42,604 nt of DNA from Microcaldota archaeon (GCA_014727925.1 WJMN01000018.1:1-42604), one strand, 5' to 3'. Positions 9,601-17,035 are shown, numbered from the stretch's first letter. Notes: generated by a model not told the origin, from the letters alone. Numbers and translations are program-made.

Positions 9601-9658
9601 GAATGAAGAACCCGAGGAAAAACCACAACGTCATTAATATAGGGTCAAATTCAAACAT
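6638..9658 (-). CDS. aglB: STT3/AglB dolichyl-phosphooligosaccharide-protein glycotransferase
   Basis: Membrane oligosaccharyltransferase that moves a lipid-linked glycan onto Asn of secreted proteins. From the ATG at 9658 it has about 1006 residues. The N-terminal half has many transmembrane helices. MELDPYFY near residue 130 carries the first DxD-type metal motif, and SEVQPYAF lies in a later loop. The signature WWDYG is at 758-762, beginning the soluble domain (WWDYGHWTNYFGQRDTVLRN). An in-frame GTG at 9673 would add MVGVL, but GGTGGGTG precedes the ATG at a usable distance, so the ATG is chosen. A TATA-like TTTAAATT (about 9706-9713) gives it its own promoter downstream of the ftsZ genes. 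Likely substrates in this window are the macroglobulin, lipoproteins and pilin-like proteins. Confidence 0.95.
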   Translation of the reverse strand: MFEFDPILMTLWFFLGFFIPGAVLSLALLKKKEMPLFDKVGIGFGLGLLFPALFAFLLFIAGISFSYGLAVGCVALFYLLSVALFVKEKAWETISFPSDYRKALPTIAIILIMLLAFWVRMASYGPLLMELDPYFYIQHTALILSEGGAPLQEDCAWYPHLSSHRVAPMKAYLEAVSYALYNQNTDFDRYMLSAVAGMLPPVFAALAVFFLYLFVSSEYKRIFAIAAAGVAAFLPMFVMKLMAGESEVQPYAFFGLAFFLGAYALAVKRKDLLFAVIAGLAFFTTFLGSSSEVVLIATLFIFIPLQAIFLFFMKEDLLPNAKINGIIILLGPVLSTILANLFRETSLVSGLFSGYTPIILLAYAFSLVLLLLQAMGGVSSLRLPFKNLPSFKIDDFKKSLPYLGGIVLAAILLIFFTPLGDSVLSMGKGKLEITQFNRPLERTIAEQGVAGASFQSGLGFIAMDFDKLPTFEEMLDFSNKNIIFALFDLLVGIFQHLFAFVAVFLTAISNLVLSGIVAILNTIFGTELIYKDKNNSMLMVVFFAMFVAMFHSIYLKFKTKEQRLALLFAAFIFPVSLIGLFKTKYVIYLGFAISAGLGVSLGEISQFLGHQVEKLKDEEKRKKYSRYLVTGFVLISAMFVYFEWSTGVGESLFFSSFTPRFQDNPEAVQPKMEELCMVSGYPDACEAAEDPVGFASKGMPSQYDQMLCIYSLFSDPANPTSSEQLAASLRCNTMASYWIEFTEWQFEESPKDARFTSWWDYGHWTNYFGQRDTVLRNDHAHQDMILDVAHGFIYGTPEELKQIMQAHGSAYVFFDREIIFNSDGSFGGKFHALNYLSCARNNETSVADSPGQSTCEMEHRWEQVAVPSSQQPCTISSLSGKSGVVAFDAVSGQQKYCMGETTLATGETIIAPYKLNETHGNGDLKLHKAFLNKIGSTSDGTQIYDVYYTKDQTWLENGEVVSGWEDRTKEFYDSNLYNAFVLGKLEGFEQAYTTSDGSVKLYKISG

Positions 9659-9724
9659 CAGTACACCCACCACTGAATAGAATTAGTTTAGTATAATTGA
9701 AAAAATTTAAAAGGGAGGATGGTT

Positions 9725-10855
9725 TCAGAGGATTGAGCTCAGCACCTCATCATGCTCCTGGGATTTCTGCTCCTCAAAAAGATGGGGTGCCTTTACCCCT
9801 GTAATTACTGCGGTCACCTCAACAGAACTGCCGAGGCCGCTGTCAACCCTGGAGCCAATTTTTACTTCCGCATCCTCATTGAAATCCTTGCTTATCCCTT
9901 CGCAAATGAGTGTTGCGTCCCCAAGAGTAAGGCCGCCTGAGCCTGCAACGTGGATTAGGGCGCCCTTTGCGCCTTCATAGGAAACCTGGAGAAGAGGGTT
10001 GTTGCGTGTGTTCTCTACCGCGCTCTCAGCCATTCCCCCTCCGGTTCCTGATGCCTTGCCTATTGAAATCATGGCAAGGCCCCCGTCTTTCATTACTGCG
10101 CGCACATCCGCATAATCAACATTCATCATGCTCGGGAGCACCACAAGGTCTGATATTCCGCGGACCGCTTTTGAAGATATTTCATCTGCAAGGGCAAATG
10201 CCTTATCTATCGGGAGGTTGGGTACATAAGAAAGCAAGCGGTCATTCTCCACAACTATTACCGTATCTGCTTCATCCATTAATTTCTTCAGCCCATCCCT
10301 TGCCCTGTATATCCTTGAGCGCTCCAGCTTGAACGGATAGGTGACCACGCCTATTACGGTTGCACCCTGCTCCTTTGCCAGGCGGGCTATCAGCGGTGAT
10401 GCACCTGTGCCTGTTCCCCCGCCCATTCCGGCACAAACAAATACAATCTCGTTTTCCCCGATAAGCCTCCGTAGTTCATCCTTGTCTGAATCTGCAGCCT
10501 TTTCAGCTACTTTTGGGTCTCCTCCGCTTCCTAGGCCCTTGGTGACCATCTTTCCAAGAATGTGTTTTCTATGGGCTTCTACCACCTTAAGGTGAAGCTT
10601 GTCGGTATTCACGGCAACTGTGCGGGCGCTCTCTATCCCGTTTTTCTTTATCCTGCTCACGCAGTTGCATCCTGCGCCGCCTACCCCGATTACGGAAATC
10701 CTTATTCCTGAATTATCATCCCTGTCTTTATTCTCTTCTTTTTTAAGAGGAAGTTCCTCTTTTTTGTCCTTCCCCTCCACGGGTTTCTCTTCAAAAACAG
10801 GAGCTATCTGCCCTTTCTTTTCAGAATTTACTTTATTTACAATACCTTCAAGCAT
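9725..10855 (-). CDS. ftsZ: Cell division GTPase FtsZ, paralogue 2
   Basis: Tubulin-like GTPase of the division ring. A charged, Lys/Glu-rich N-terminal extension of about 50 residues precedes GVGGAGCN (57-64), the tubulin signature GMGGGTGTG (143-151), ENDRLLSYVPNLP, and the T7 loop NVDYADVRAVM (245-255), which supplies the catalytic acids. It is 376 residues long. It follows the other ftsZ in the same direction after an 85-base gap that holds a hairpin and its own TATA-like T/A tract; GGTGA precedes the ATG by 4 bases. Many archaea have two FtsZ with different jobs (in Haloferax, FtsZ1 for assembly and FtsZ2 for constriction). Which is which here cannot be told from this sequence alone. Confidence 0.96.
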   Translation of the reverse strand: MLEGIVNKVNSEKKGQIAPVFEEKPVEGKDKKEELPLKKEENKDRDDNSGIRISVIGVGGAGCNCVSRIKKNGIESARTVAVNTDKLHLKVVEAHRKHILGKMVTKGLGSGGDPKVAEKAADSDKDELRRLIGENEIVFVCAGMGGGTGTGASPLIARLAKEQGATVIGVVTYPFKLERSRIYRARDGLKKLMDEADTVIVVENDRLLSYVPNLPIDKAFALADEISSKAVRGISDLVVLPSMMNVDYADVRAVMKDGGLAMISIGKASGTGGGMAESAVENTRNNPLLQVSYEGAKGALIHVAGSGGLTLGDATLICEGISKDFNEDAEVKIGSRVDSGLGSSVEVTAVITGVKAPHLFEEQKSQEHDEVLSSIL

Positions 10856-10881
10856 CTGGTCACCAATAGTGGATTGGAAAA

Positions 10882-10924
10882 CAAAAAATAAAAATGTTTT
10901 GCCCGTTTTCCGAAGAAAACGGGC
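10882..10924 (-). terminator. Hairpin plus T-tract between the two ftsZ genes
   Basis: Perfect 10-bp inverted repeat GCCCGTTTTC / GAAAACGGGC (10901-10910 and 10915-10924) with a 4-base loop, 16 bases after the upstream ftsZ stop. On the minus strand it is followed by ACATTTTTATTTTTTG. The T-tract can end the upstream ftsZ transcript and its AT-rich core can also serve as the TATA region of the downstream ftsZ, whose ATG is about 28 bases away. Confidence 0.65.
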
Positions 10925-10940
10925 TTTTTGGGTTATTCAA

Positions 10941-12020
10941 TCAGCCAAGCACTTCAAGATCGTTGCTGAATGAGGGCATTGAGGATTCCTCCTCTACCTG
11001 ATAATCCTTGCCCAGGATTGAGGCGCCCTTTACTCCGGTAACTATTGCAACGATTTCCAGCTTGCCCTCATAATTCTGCATTATGCGGGCACCCCACTTG
11101 ACGTTGGCTTCTGCATCCATCCTTTCAGTGATTATCTCACCTGCCTTGATTGCATCACCAAGCGAGAGGTCGCTGCCTCCTGAGATGTGGATGATTGCGC
11201 CCTTTGCGCCCTCAAAGTCAACATCAAGGAGTCTGTTCTTTACAACTGCTTCGGCTGATCCGGTAACCTTATCTGTTCCCTTGCCTTCACCTACTGCAAT
11301 GAAGCCGACTCCGCCGCCCTGCATAATCGCCCTTACATCTGCAAAGTCGATGTTAATGAGGGATGGCTGGGTAATTGTCCATACAAGTCCGCTGATTGCC
11401 CTTGCAAGAATCTCATCTGCCACGGCAAATGCCTCAGACATCGGGAGGTTCGGCACCAGCTGCACAAGGCGGTTGTTATCCACAATGATTACAGAGTCGC
11501 AGCTTTGGCGGAGTTTCGCAATTGACTCGTCTGCTTTCTTCCTCCTGGCCCTCTCAAGGGCAAAGGGATAGGTGACCATCGCAACGGTTATTGCCCCTTG
11601 CTCCTTTGCAATCTGAGCAGTGATGGGGGCTGCTCCGCCTCCGGTTCCTCCTCCCATACCAGCGCATATAAACACCAGGTGGGAGCCTTCAAGCTCCTTC
11701 TCTATGAGTGGCCTGTCAACCTCTGCGGATTTTGCACCTAGGTCAGGGTATCCTCCTGCGCCAAGCCCTTTGGTAATGCTTCTTCCAATGAGCACCTTGG
11801 ATGCCTTCTCATGAACCTGCTTGAGGTGCTGCTTGTCCGTGTTAACAGCAACAAGCTGGCTTCCCTTGACTCCGGCTTTGATGAGCCTGTTTACGGTGTT
11901 GTTTCCTGCACCACCAACTCCGACTGTGACAATCTTGATTGTCTCGGAGCTGTCTTCGTGTTCCTTCTCAGTTTCCTGAGGGGCTTTTTCTCCAACTACT
12001 GATTTCACCAGTTCATCCAT
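10941..12020 (-). CDS. ftsZ: Cell division GTPase FtsZ, paralogue 1
   Basis: Second FtsZ, 359 residues. A short acidic N-terminal region (about 30 residues) is followed by GVGGAGNN (34-41), GMGGGTGGG (121-129), [13 protein letters not shown], and the T7 loop [11 protein letters not shown] (223-233) with the acids needed for GTP hydrolysis in the next protomer. The C-terminus ends [21 protein letters not shown], which may form a short partner-binding tail. GAGGCG lies 8 bases before the ATG, and TATTTAAA at about 12056-12063 is a good TATA box. It is the upstream member of the ftsZ pair. SepF, the expected membrane anchor, is encoded separately at 26315. Confidence 0.96.
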   Translation of the reverse strand: MDELVKSVVGEKAPQETEKEHEDSSETIKIVTVGVGGAGNNTVNRLIKAGVKGSQLVAVNTDKQHLKQVHEKASKVLIGRSITKGLGAGGYPDLGAKSAEVDRPLIEKELEGSHLVFICAGMGGGTGGGAAPITAQIAKEQGAITVAMVTYPFALERARRKKADESIAKLRQSCDSVIIVDNNRLVQLVPNLPMSEAFAVADEILARAISGLVWTITQPSLINIDFADVRAIMQGGGVGFIAVGEGKGTDKVTGSAEAVVKNRLLDVDFEGAKGAIIHISGGSDLSLGDAIKAGEIITERMDAEANVKWGARIMQNYEGKLEIVAIVTGVKGASILGKDYQVEEESSMPSFSNDLEVLG

Positions 12021-12053
12021 AATATTCGCCTCGTGAGAAATTGGGTGAATGGC

Positions 12054-12066
12054 GCTTTAAATATGT
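12054..12066 (-). promoter_or_regulatory. TATA box of the first ftsZ gene
   Basis: On the minus strand ACATATTTAAAGCG, about 36-45 bases before the ATG at 12020. This leaves a short leader containing the GAGGCG ribosome-binding site. A TTACGTCGGA element (plus-strand reading) sits directly upstream of it. Confidence 0.6.
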
Positions 12067-12072
12067 TGAGAT

Positions 12073-12138
12073 TTACGTCGGAGGAATAGAAACACAAAAC
12101 TCTACTTATGGGAACATGGAAACTGGAGTTACGTCGGA
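12073..12138. repeat. Two copies of TTACGTCGGA in the ftsZ-vapB intergenic region
   Basis: An exact 10-base repeat occurs at 12073-12082 and 12129-12138 (TTACGTCGGAGGAATA and TTACGTCGGAAGTAATA in context), in the same orientation and 56 bases apart. One copy lies just upstream of the ftsZ TATA box and the other just upstream of the vapB TATA box, so they may be binding sites for a common regulator of the divergent promoters. I recognise no known regulator site. Confidence 0.5.
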
Positions 12139-12140
12139 AG

Positions 12141-12171
12141 TAATATAAATGTATTTACTAAATGTATTTAC
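12141..12171 (+). promoter_or_regulatory. vapBC promoter with tandem operator-like repeat
   Basis: TAATATAAAT at 12141-12150 is a TATA box centred about 26 bases before the vapB ATG, which implies a leaderless transcript. The 12-mer AAATGTATTTAC is repeated exactly at 12147-12158 and 12160-12171 (period 13), covering the expected transcription start. VapB-type antitoxins usually repress their own promoter, so these repeats are the likely operator. Confidence 0.6.
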
Positions 12172-12387
12172 ATGGTCAAGGTAATCACAATACGTGATGA
12201 TGTCTACGAGGGCCTCAGCGAGCTAAAAAAGAGGCACGGTATGAGCTTCTCCGAGGCAATAGACATGCTTCTCAACGAGAGCAGCTCAACCAGGGAAGGC
12301 CTCATTGAGCACGCTGGAACCCTCCAGGAAACCGAGATAGACCGGAGGGTACTCAAAAAATTAAGAAGGTGGAGCAGTGGCGACTAA
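12172..12387 (+). CDS. vapB: VapB-type antitoxin (ribbon-helix-helix, DUF217-like)
   Basis: A 71-residue protein with the start of an archaeal VapB antitoxin: VKVITIRDDVYEGLSELKK forms the DNA-binding ribbon and first helix, and GMSFSEAIDMLLNE the second helix. The charged C-terminal part (about 35-71) would wrap and block the toxin. Its stop overlaps the vapC start by 11 bases, so the two are translationally coupled. It probably represses its own promoter through the repeats just upstream. Confidence 0.88.
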   Translation: MVKVITIRDDVYEGLSELKKRHGMSFSEAIDMLLNESSSTREGLIEHAGTLQETEIDRRVLKKLRRWSSGD

Positions 12388-12757
12388 AGTATGCCTGGAT
12401 ACCGATGTAATCCTTGACTTCTTCAAGGGAGAGCTGAAAACAGTGCAGAAAATACGGCAGTATTCAAGGGCAGACCTTCTCTGCCTGACATCACTCACAT
12501 ACTTTGAGCTCCTAAGTTCCATAAGGGGGCACAGCAGGTGGGATGTGCTAAAGGTTGTGGACAAGCTGGAAATGCTGAACCTTGATAGGAAATCTTCGGT
12601 AAGGGCGTCCAAGATATACGAGCAGGTCAGAGATGCGGGGCTAAACACCCCAATGCGGGACATCCTCACAGCATCAATCTGCCTTGCAAACAATGCTAAC
12701 CTGTTCACCGGAAAGAGGGCGCCCTACGAGGGGATAAGGGGGCTGAAATTTGTCTGA
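12377..12757 (+). CDS. vapC: VapC-type PIN-domain toxin (ribonuclease)
   Basis: A 126-residue PIN domain. The acidic metal site is visible: D8 and D10 in CLDTDVILDFF, E44 in YFELLSS, and D95 in PMRDILTAS. The usual last motif is LFTGKRAPYEGIRGL, typical of the C-terminal strand. VapC toxins are Mg-dependent RNases that cut tRNA or rRNA. The start is a GTG inside the end of vapB, with GGTGGAG just before it. No other toxin-antitoxin genes were seen nearby. The gene converges on the DNA ligase gene. Confidence 0.9.
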   Translation: MATKVCLDTDVILDFFKGELKTVQKIRQYSRADLLCLTSLTYFELLSSIRGHSRWDVLKVVDKLEMLNLDRKSSVRASKIYEQVRDAGLNTPMRDILTASICLANNANLFTGKRAPYEGIRGLKFV

Positions 12758-12781
12758 GGCTTATTATTGGTTGGCAAGGAC

Positions 12782-12841
12782 GAGCCGCGTTTTGCGCGGA
12801 TAAAACGCAGGCGGCCGCAAGGGCTCTGCGCTTTATGCGCA
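12782..12841. other. Structured convergent intergenic region (hairpins)
   Basis: Between the ends of vapC and the ligase gene. GAGCC (12782-12786) can pair with GGCTC (12822-12826), enclosing a 7-bp hairpin GCGTTTT/AAAACGC (12787-12793 with 12802-12808). Directly after comes TGCGC/GCGCA (12827-12831 with 12837-12841) with a 5-base loop. It could be a two-way terminator or a small structured RNA. No tRNA, box C/D or H/ACA pattern could be made out. Confidence 0.4.
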
Positions 12842-12898
12842 TCCCCTCCTCCTTATCATTTAAAATATGGTTTCGGGTTTTGTGTTTTCGGTTTTGAG

Positions 12899-14611
12899 TT
12901 ATGAAAACTTGTGCATCTCTTCTACTTCTTTTGTGGTGGTTGCGTTGAATGGTCCTTTATCATCACGGATGCGAATCATGCGGGGGAAGCGCAGGGCAAG
13001 CCCCTTTCCTTCTTTTCTTCCGCAGGTGTGGGTGGGCGAGCGGGTAATATTATCATATGCAACTTCCACCACGTGGCGGGGATGCACCCAGAAGTCCGGC
13101 TCAATCTCGTAATCAAGGTTGGAGGGGGACCTCTTTACCCTGTCCTCATCCAGCATCTTCTGGAACTTTTCCATTTCCTCTTCAGTGAATCCGCTTCCCA
13201 CCTTTGCAATTGTTTCAAACCTCGAGCTGTCGCTGTTATAAACTGCAACAAGGATGCCCCCAAACCCGAAACGGGTGCGGGAGCCTTTTCCCCGGTAATA
13301 ACCCACGATTACCGCATCAATGGTGTCCATCTCCTTTCCATAGGATTTTTTCAGCTTAATCCAGGCAAACTTCCTTTTTCCCGCAGTGTATGGGGCATCT
13401 AGGTCCTTTGCCATTATTCCTTCAAGGCGCATGCCCAGGGCAGCCTGGAAAAGCGAATCTATCTCTCCTGCTTTTTCGACAATGCGCATCTTGCTGGTCT
13501 GTATTATCCTGTGGGGAAGGAAGGATTCCAGCTTTTTCCTCCGGTCAAGGTAAGGGATGGTGGTGCAGTCTTCCCCTTCAAGGTAATGCAGGTCAAATGC
13601 AAATAGGTAAAGAGGGTATTGCCTAGATGCCTTCTCCAGCCCGTATTTCCTCCTTCTGTGCATCGTTTCCTGGAAAGAATAAAACCGCTTGTCCTCTTCG
13701 TTGAATGCGAGTGCTTCCCCCTCAAAAATCACTTCCTTTGGCTTGAGCTTCTTAACTGCCTCCACAACATCAGGAAACATCGCGGTCATCCTCTCAAGCT
13801 TGCGGGAATAAATCTCAACCCGCTCCCCCTTCTTGTGCACTGCAATCCTGAAACCATCGTATTTGTATTCAACTGCGCACTTGCCAAGCTTCCCTATTAT
13901 CTCCGAAGGGGTTGCGAGCCTCTCTGCAAGTGCGGGCATAATCGGCTTGAATACCTCAATCCTGAATTCCTTTACCTTCTGGGGGTCTTCAAGGAAAACA
14001 CGGGAAACGTGCCCAATGTCCGAGCAGAGGTTGTAGGCGCGCTCAATTGGCTCCCTCCAGGATTTATCCCCTTCATGGGAAACACTTAATGCGTCTAATA
14101 CTGTGGGGTCGCCTACCCCAAGGCGAAGCTGGCCAAGCACAAACCTGGTGATGTATTTTGCGCCTATGGGGGTTGCATTGTTGTAGAGCTCAACAAGCCT
14201 TGATATCTTGGATGCCTGGGAGCCCTCCCCGCAAGCGCGGGAAATCTTTAGCATTGAATTGTAGACTGAAAGAACGCTGAGGGATTTCTGGAAAAGTGAC
14301 TGCTGGCGCTTTTTTCCAAGAAGCTTTTCTGCCACTATTCCAAGGTCCCCTTCTTTTTCAAACTCCTGCCCAACAACCCTTTCCGGGTAACCTGAAGCCC
14401 TCCGTATTGCTTCAAGAACGAATCTTTCCCCCATTCCCAGATCTATCCCTTCGTAAGGGGGGCGGAGCTCTCCCTGTATTATATAGGATAATCTCTCTCC
14501 CTCCTCTGGGGTTGCTTTTTCGAAAAGCCTTGCAAGCAGGTCGGTCATCTCAAGGCGGCCGCTGCGCTTCTCTATTTCGCTAAATGCCTTTGCAACCTCC
14601 TCAAAACGCAT
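12899..14611 (-). CDS. lig: ATP-dependent DNA ligase
   Basis: Seals nicks, including those between Okazaki fragments. It is 570 residues, the usual size for archaeal replicative ligases. The helical N-terminal DNA-binding domain spans about 1-215. Adenylation motif I is EYKYDGFR, with the nucleophile K250. Motif III is LYLFAFDLHYLEG, motif IV EGIMAKDLDAPY, and motif V AWIKLKKSYG. The C-terminal OB domain ends with LALRFPRMIRIRDDKGPFNA, the conserved final region. The ATG at 14611 is taken as the start. The gene is monocistronic. Confidence 0.97.
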   Translation of the reverse strand: MRFEEVAKAFSEIEKRSGRLEMTDLLARLFEKATPEEGERLSYIIQGELRPPYEGIDLGMGERFVLEAIRRASGYPERVVGQEFEKEGDLGIVAEKLLGKKRQQSLFQKSLSVLSVYNSMLKISRACGEGSQASKISRLVELYNNATPIGAKYITRFVLGQLRLGVGDPTVLDALSVSHEGDKSWREPIERAYNLCSDIGHVSRVFLEDPQKVKEFRIEVFKPIMPALAERLATPSEIIGKLGKCAVEYKYDGFRIAVHKKGERVEIYSRKLERMTAMFPDVVEAVKKLKPKEVIFEGEALAFNEEDKRFYSFQETMHRRRKYGLEKASRQYPLYLFAFDLHYLEGEDCTTIPYLDRRKKLESFLPHRIIQTSKMRIVEKAGEIDSLFQAALGMRLEGIMAKDLDAPYTAGKRKFAWIKLKKSYGKEMDTIDAVIVGYYRGKGSRTRFGFGGILVAVYNSDSSRFETIAKVGSGFTEEEMEKFQKMLDEDRVKRSPSNLDYEIEPDFWVHPRHVVEVAYDNITRSPTHTCGRKEGKGLALRFPRMIRIRDDKGPFNATTTKEVEEMHKFS

Positions 14612-14716
14612 GCTTCCTAAAGGGCGTAGCAGGAATAAAAATGTGTCGCAAATTAGGCAAATTTATTGTGTTCTGTGTGGGTTGGTTGATGTGGTGTGTT
14701 CATTTGTGGGTATAGG

Positions 14717-14732
14717 TGTATATTTATAAATC
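14717..14732 (+). promoter_or_regulatory. TATA box of the 244-aa gene
   Basis: TGTATATTTATAAATC, centred about 27-30 bases before the ATG at 14754, with no Shine-Dalgarno between. This is the spacing of a leaderless archaeal transcript. Confidence 0.6.
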
Positions 14733-14753
14733 CTTTCTATCTTATCTATACAT

Positions 14754-15488
14754 ATGAATGCTGCGCTGAGGTACCGTAAAGGAACCCACATAGATCAGGG
14801 CAAGCTACGGGAGTTCCTTTTAAGCGAAGACAGGCGTACCCAGCTTTTTGCAATTGATGCGTTGGACAAAATGGTTTTTGAATTTGGGGACCTGCCGCCC
14901 TGTATAAGCCCTGCTGAACTGGTGGATATTGCAGTAGACTCCGGGCTGGAGTCAAATTTCCCAGGGGAGGGAATTGCACTGGAAAAAATTCAGGAAAAAA
15001 CCTGGAGCGTGATTAGAAGGCACATCCAGGCAACAGATGACGTTTCCCCTCTCCTCAGGCAGGCAAAAAAACGGATTGGAGAGGATGTTGAAGTGCACGG
15101 TGGGGATTTCCCCCTGAAACTCTGTGCATATTGTGTCCAGTTTAGAAAGTATTCAAAAGAACTTTCAGATGCACTTGCAATAGGCCTAAAATCCCCATCA
15201 GTTTCAGAACAAAACAAACAGGGTATACTGGAAATTGCTGAAACCATGTTTGAGAGGGGAATGGACATGAGAGGCATAAAGAGGGCCCTGAAAAAGGCGG
15301 CAGATGGGAAATTAGTCGGTTGCCAATCAGCAAAAGCAAGAAGCATTTACACAAAAGCATCAATAGGAAAATTCAACAGGCCCCCTGGCTGGTTCAGCAG
15401 GCAGCGGACGAAGTTCAGGATGTTTAAGATGTCCCGCAGGAACACCCGGCCTGCACCATCTGCAAAAAATCTTGCCGGGAAGCGCTAA
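14754..15488 (+). CDS. Uncharacterised helical protein, 244 aa, paralogue of next gene
   Basis: Not recognised. It is alpha-helical, with a pattern like HEAT or armadillo hairpins (LREFLLSEDRRTQLFAIDAL; LSDALAIGLKSPSVSEQ). Residues after about 205 form a very basic tail rich in Arg, Lys, Pro and Ser, suggesting nucleic acid or ribosome contact. Its N-terminal pattern (H/V-D-x-x-x-LR-x-F followed by a QLFAIDAL-like helix) recurs in the next gene, so the two look like diverged tandem paralogues. There is no signal peptide. A TATA box 27 bases upstream implies leaderless translation from 14754. Confidence 0.7.
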   Translation: MNAALRYRKGTHIDQGKLREFLLSEDRRTQLFAIDALDKMVFEFGDLPPCISPAELVDIAVDSGLESNFPGEGIALEKIQEKTWSVIRRHIQATDDVSPLLRQAKKRIGEDVEVHGGDFPLKLCAYCVQFRKYSKELSDALAIGLKSPSVSEQNKQGILEIAETMFERGMDMRGIKRALKKAADGKLVGCQSAKARSIYTKASIGKFNRPPGWFSRQRTKFRMFKMSRRNTRPAPSAKNLAGKR

Positions 15489-15501
15489 GGTGCTGGATTA
15501 G

Positions 15502-15516
15502 CTTAAAAAATATTTG
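15502..15516 (+). promoter_or_regulatory. TATA box of the 203-aa gene
   Basis: CTTAAAAAATATTT, centred about 26-28 bases before the ATG at 15536. This supports a separate leaderless transcript for the second paralogue and choice of ATG over the upstream GTG at 15524. Confidence 0.5.
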
Positions 15517-15535
15517 CTGAGATGTGCTTATTCAT

Positions 15536-16147
15536 ATGGGCGACAACGGCACTGCAATCGACCCCCCTGTGGACATCGACCGCTTACGGCAATTTATCTC
15601 TGGTGGGGACCCCTGGTTGCAGGAGCGCTCTGTTTTTGCAGCTAAAAAGAATGCGGAGCGCTACGGCATAAACTCTGTTCCTGTGGGCATGGAATTGCTC
15701 AGCCTTGCCCTTTACCACTGGAATGAGAGGGTGAAGGATGTGGCAGAGGGCATGGTGGCAAGGTGCATAAAAAACAAAGTTGAATCTGACAAACTGATGG
15801 AAATAATGGTGAAAACTGCTGAAGGGGCAGCGGGCCGGGAAAACGACGGATTTTTTGCTGAATGTGCCCTAATAGGGCTAAAGAACGGCCATGAGAAGGA
15901 AGCAATACACATTCTTGGTTCTGTTGCGGGCAGAGATCACCATGAATCTGCAATCCTTGATATGGTTCTAGAAAACCTCAGCGAAACTTTTGGGGAGGGC
16001 AGCAAGTTTATGCGGATAAAAAAGAAGCTTGAAAGAGCACCACCCCGAGTGCTAAAAGCAAAAGCAAAGTCTCCGGCAGTATCTAGGAAAATGAAGAAGC
16101 CGCGGGTTCTGCTGCAAAGGCCTGGGCGCCAAGTGTTGCGTACTTAG
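15536..16147 (+). CDS. Uncharacterised helical protein, 203 aa, paralogue of previous gene
   Basis: Not recognised. From the ATG at 15536 it begins MGDNGTAIDPPVDIDRLRQF. The helical body resembles HEAT-like hairpins (GMELLSLALYHWNERVKDVAEGMV; FFAECALIGLKNGHEKEAIHIL). The last 45 residues are strongly basic (KAKAKSPAVSRKMKKPR and onward), as in the preceding gene. The start is chosen because a TATA box sits about 27 bases upstream; the in-frame GTG at 15524 would fall too close to it. It ends shortly before the convergent endonuclease IV gene. Confidence 0.7.
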   Translation: MGDNGTAIDPPVDIDRLRQFISGGDPWLQERSVFAAKKNAERYGINSVPVGMELLSLALYHWNERVKDVAEGMVARCIKNKVESDKLMEIMVKTAEGAAGRENDGFFAECALIGLKNGHEKEAIHILGSVAGRDHHESAILDMVLENLSETFGEGSKFMRIKKKLERAPPRVLKAKAKSPAVSRKMKKPRVLLQRPGRQVLRT

Positions 16148-16180
16148 GGATTCTTAAAATTAAATGGGTTTTGGCAACTT

Positions 16181-17023
16181 TCAAACATACCGGAGATACT
16201 CTTTTTGCATCTTAAGTGCATCAAATTCCAGCTTTGGGGATTCGGAGATTATTACGCCTCCGTAACCGTTTTCTGCAAGCACTTTCATGAGGGGCTTGTA
16301 GGGGGGAGGGTTTTTCCCCTCTAATGGAAGGTGGTTGCGCTCCCCTTTTTCTGAGTAGTTTATGCAGGAGAAATGAGCATGGAAATCCTTCGTATATCCA
16401 GGAATTTTTTCTTCAACATACTCAAGGAGCCTGGCATAATCGGATTCGGTTTTGCAGGGCCAGTCGCCCCTTGCAAGCAGGTGGGCAAAATCAATTACCA
16501 GCATTATTTCCTTTACGCTGTTGTGGAGCTCTATGCACTCATCCAGGGAACCATACTGGGATTTCTTGCCTACTGTTTCTGCGCCCAGCTTTAGGCCTTT
16601 TATTTTATGATTGTCCATTTGGGTTTTGAGTTCCCTGAACCGTTCTTTTGTGAGCTCTAGGCATTCTCTGGAGGTTTTGCCCTGGTAGTAGCCTGGGTGG
16701 AATACTGCAACCCTGGCGCCTGAGCAATGGCAGGCTTGTGCAGAAAGAAAGAGATTCCTCAGGGTTGTTTCCTGTTTCTTCTTTTCAGTTGAGCAGCAGT
16801 TTATCCAATAAGGGGCATGGGCAGAGAGGCGCACATCAAACTTCTCTGCTTCTCTCCTGAGTTCCCGCAAGCTTTCCTCATTAAGGTAAACCCCACGCAC
16901 AAACTCCAGCTCAAGGGCCCCCAGGTTCAGTTCACGCGAGCATTTTACCGCGTCAAATGTCTCTCCTTCACACTGGTGGGGAATTCCTGCAGAGCCGAAA
17001 CGAACTTTTGCCTTTTTGGGCAT
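16181..17023 (-). CDS. nfo: Endonuclease IV (AP endonuclease family 2)
   Basis: Base-excision repair enzyme that cuts DNA 5' to abasic sites, with a zinc-dependent TIM barrel. It is 280 residues, normal for the family. Visible zinc-site motifs are LSAHAPYWIN, VFHPGYYQG, LGAETVGKKSQYGSLDECI, MLVIDFAHLLARG, DFHAHFSCI and the terminal IISESP. These match Nfo better than the related xylose-isomerase-like sugar isomerases, although that fold is shared. It starts 13 bases after the end of the PD40 lipoprotein gene and may be at the tail of that operon. Confidence 0.88.
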   Translation of the reverse strand: MPKKAKVRFGSAGIPHQCEGETFDAVKCSRELNLGALELEFVRGVYLNEESLRELRREAEKFDVRLSAHAPYWINCCSTEKKKQETTLRNLFLSAQACHCSGARVAVFHPGYYQGKTSRECLELTKERFRELKTQMDNHKIKGLKLGAETVGKKSQYGSLDECIELHNSVKEIMLVIDFAHLLARGDWPCKTESDYARLLEYVEEKIPGYTKDFHAHFSCINYSEKGERNHLPLEGKNPPPYKPLMKVLAENGYGGVIISESPKLEFDALKMQKEYLRYV

Positions 17024-17035
17024 AGCCGGGAAAAC

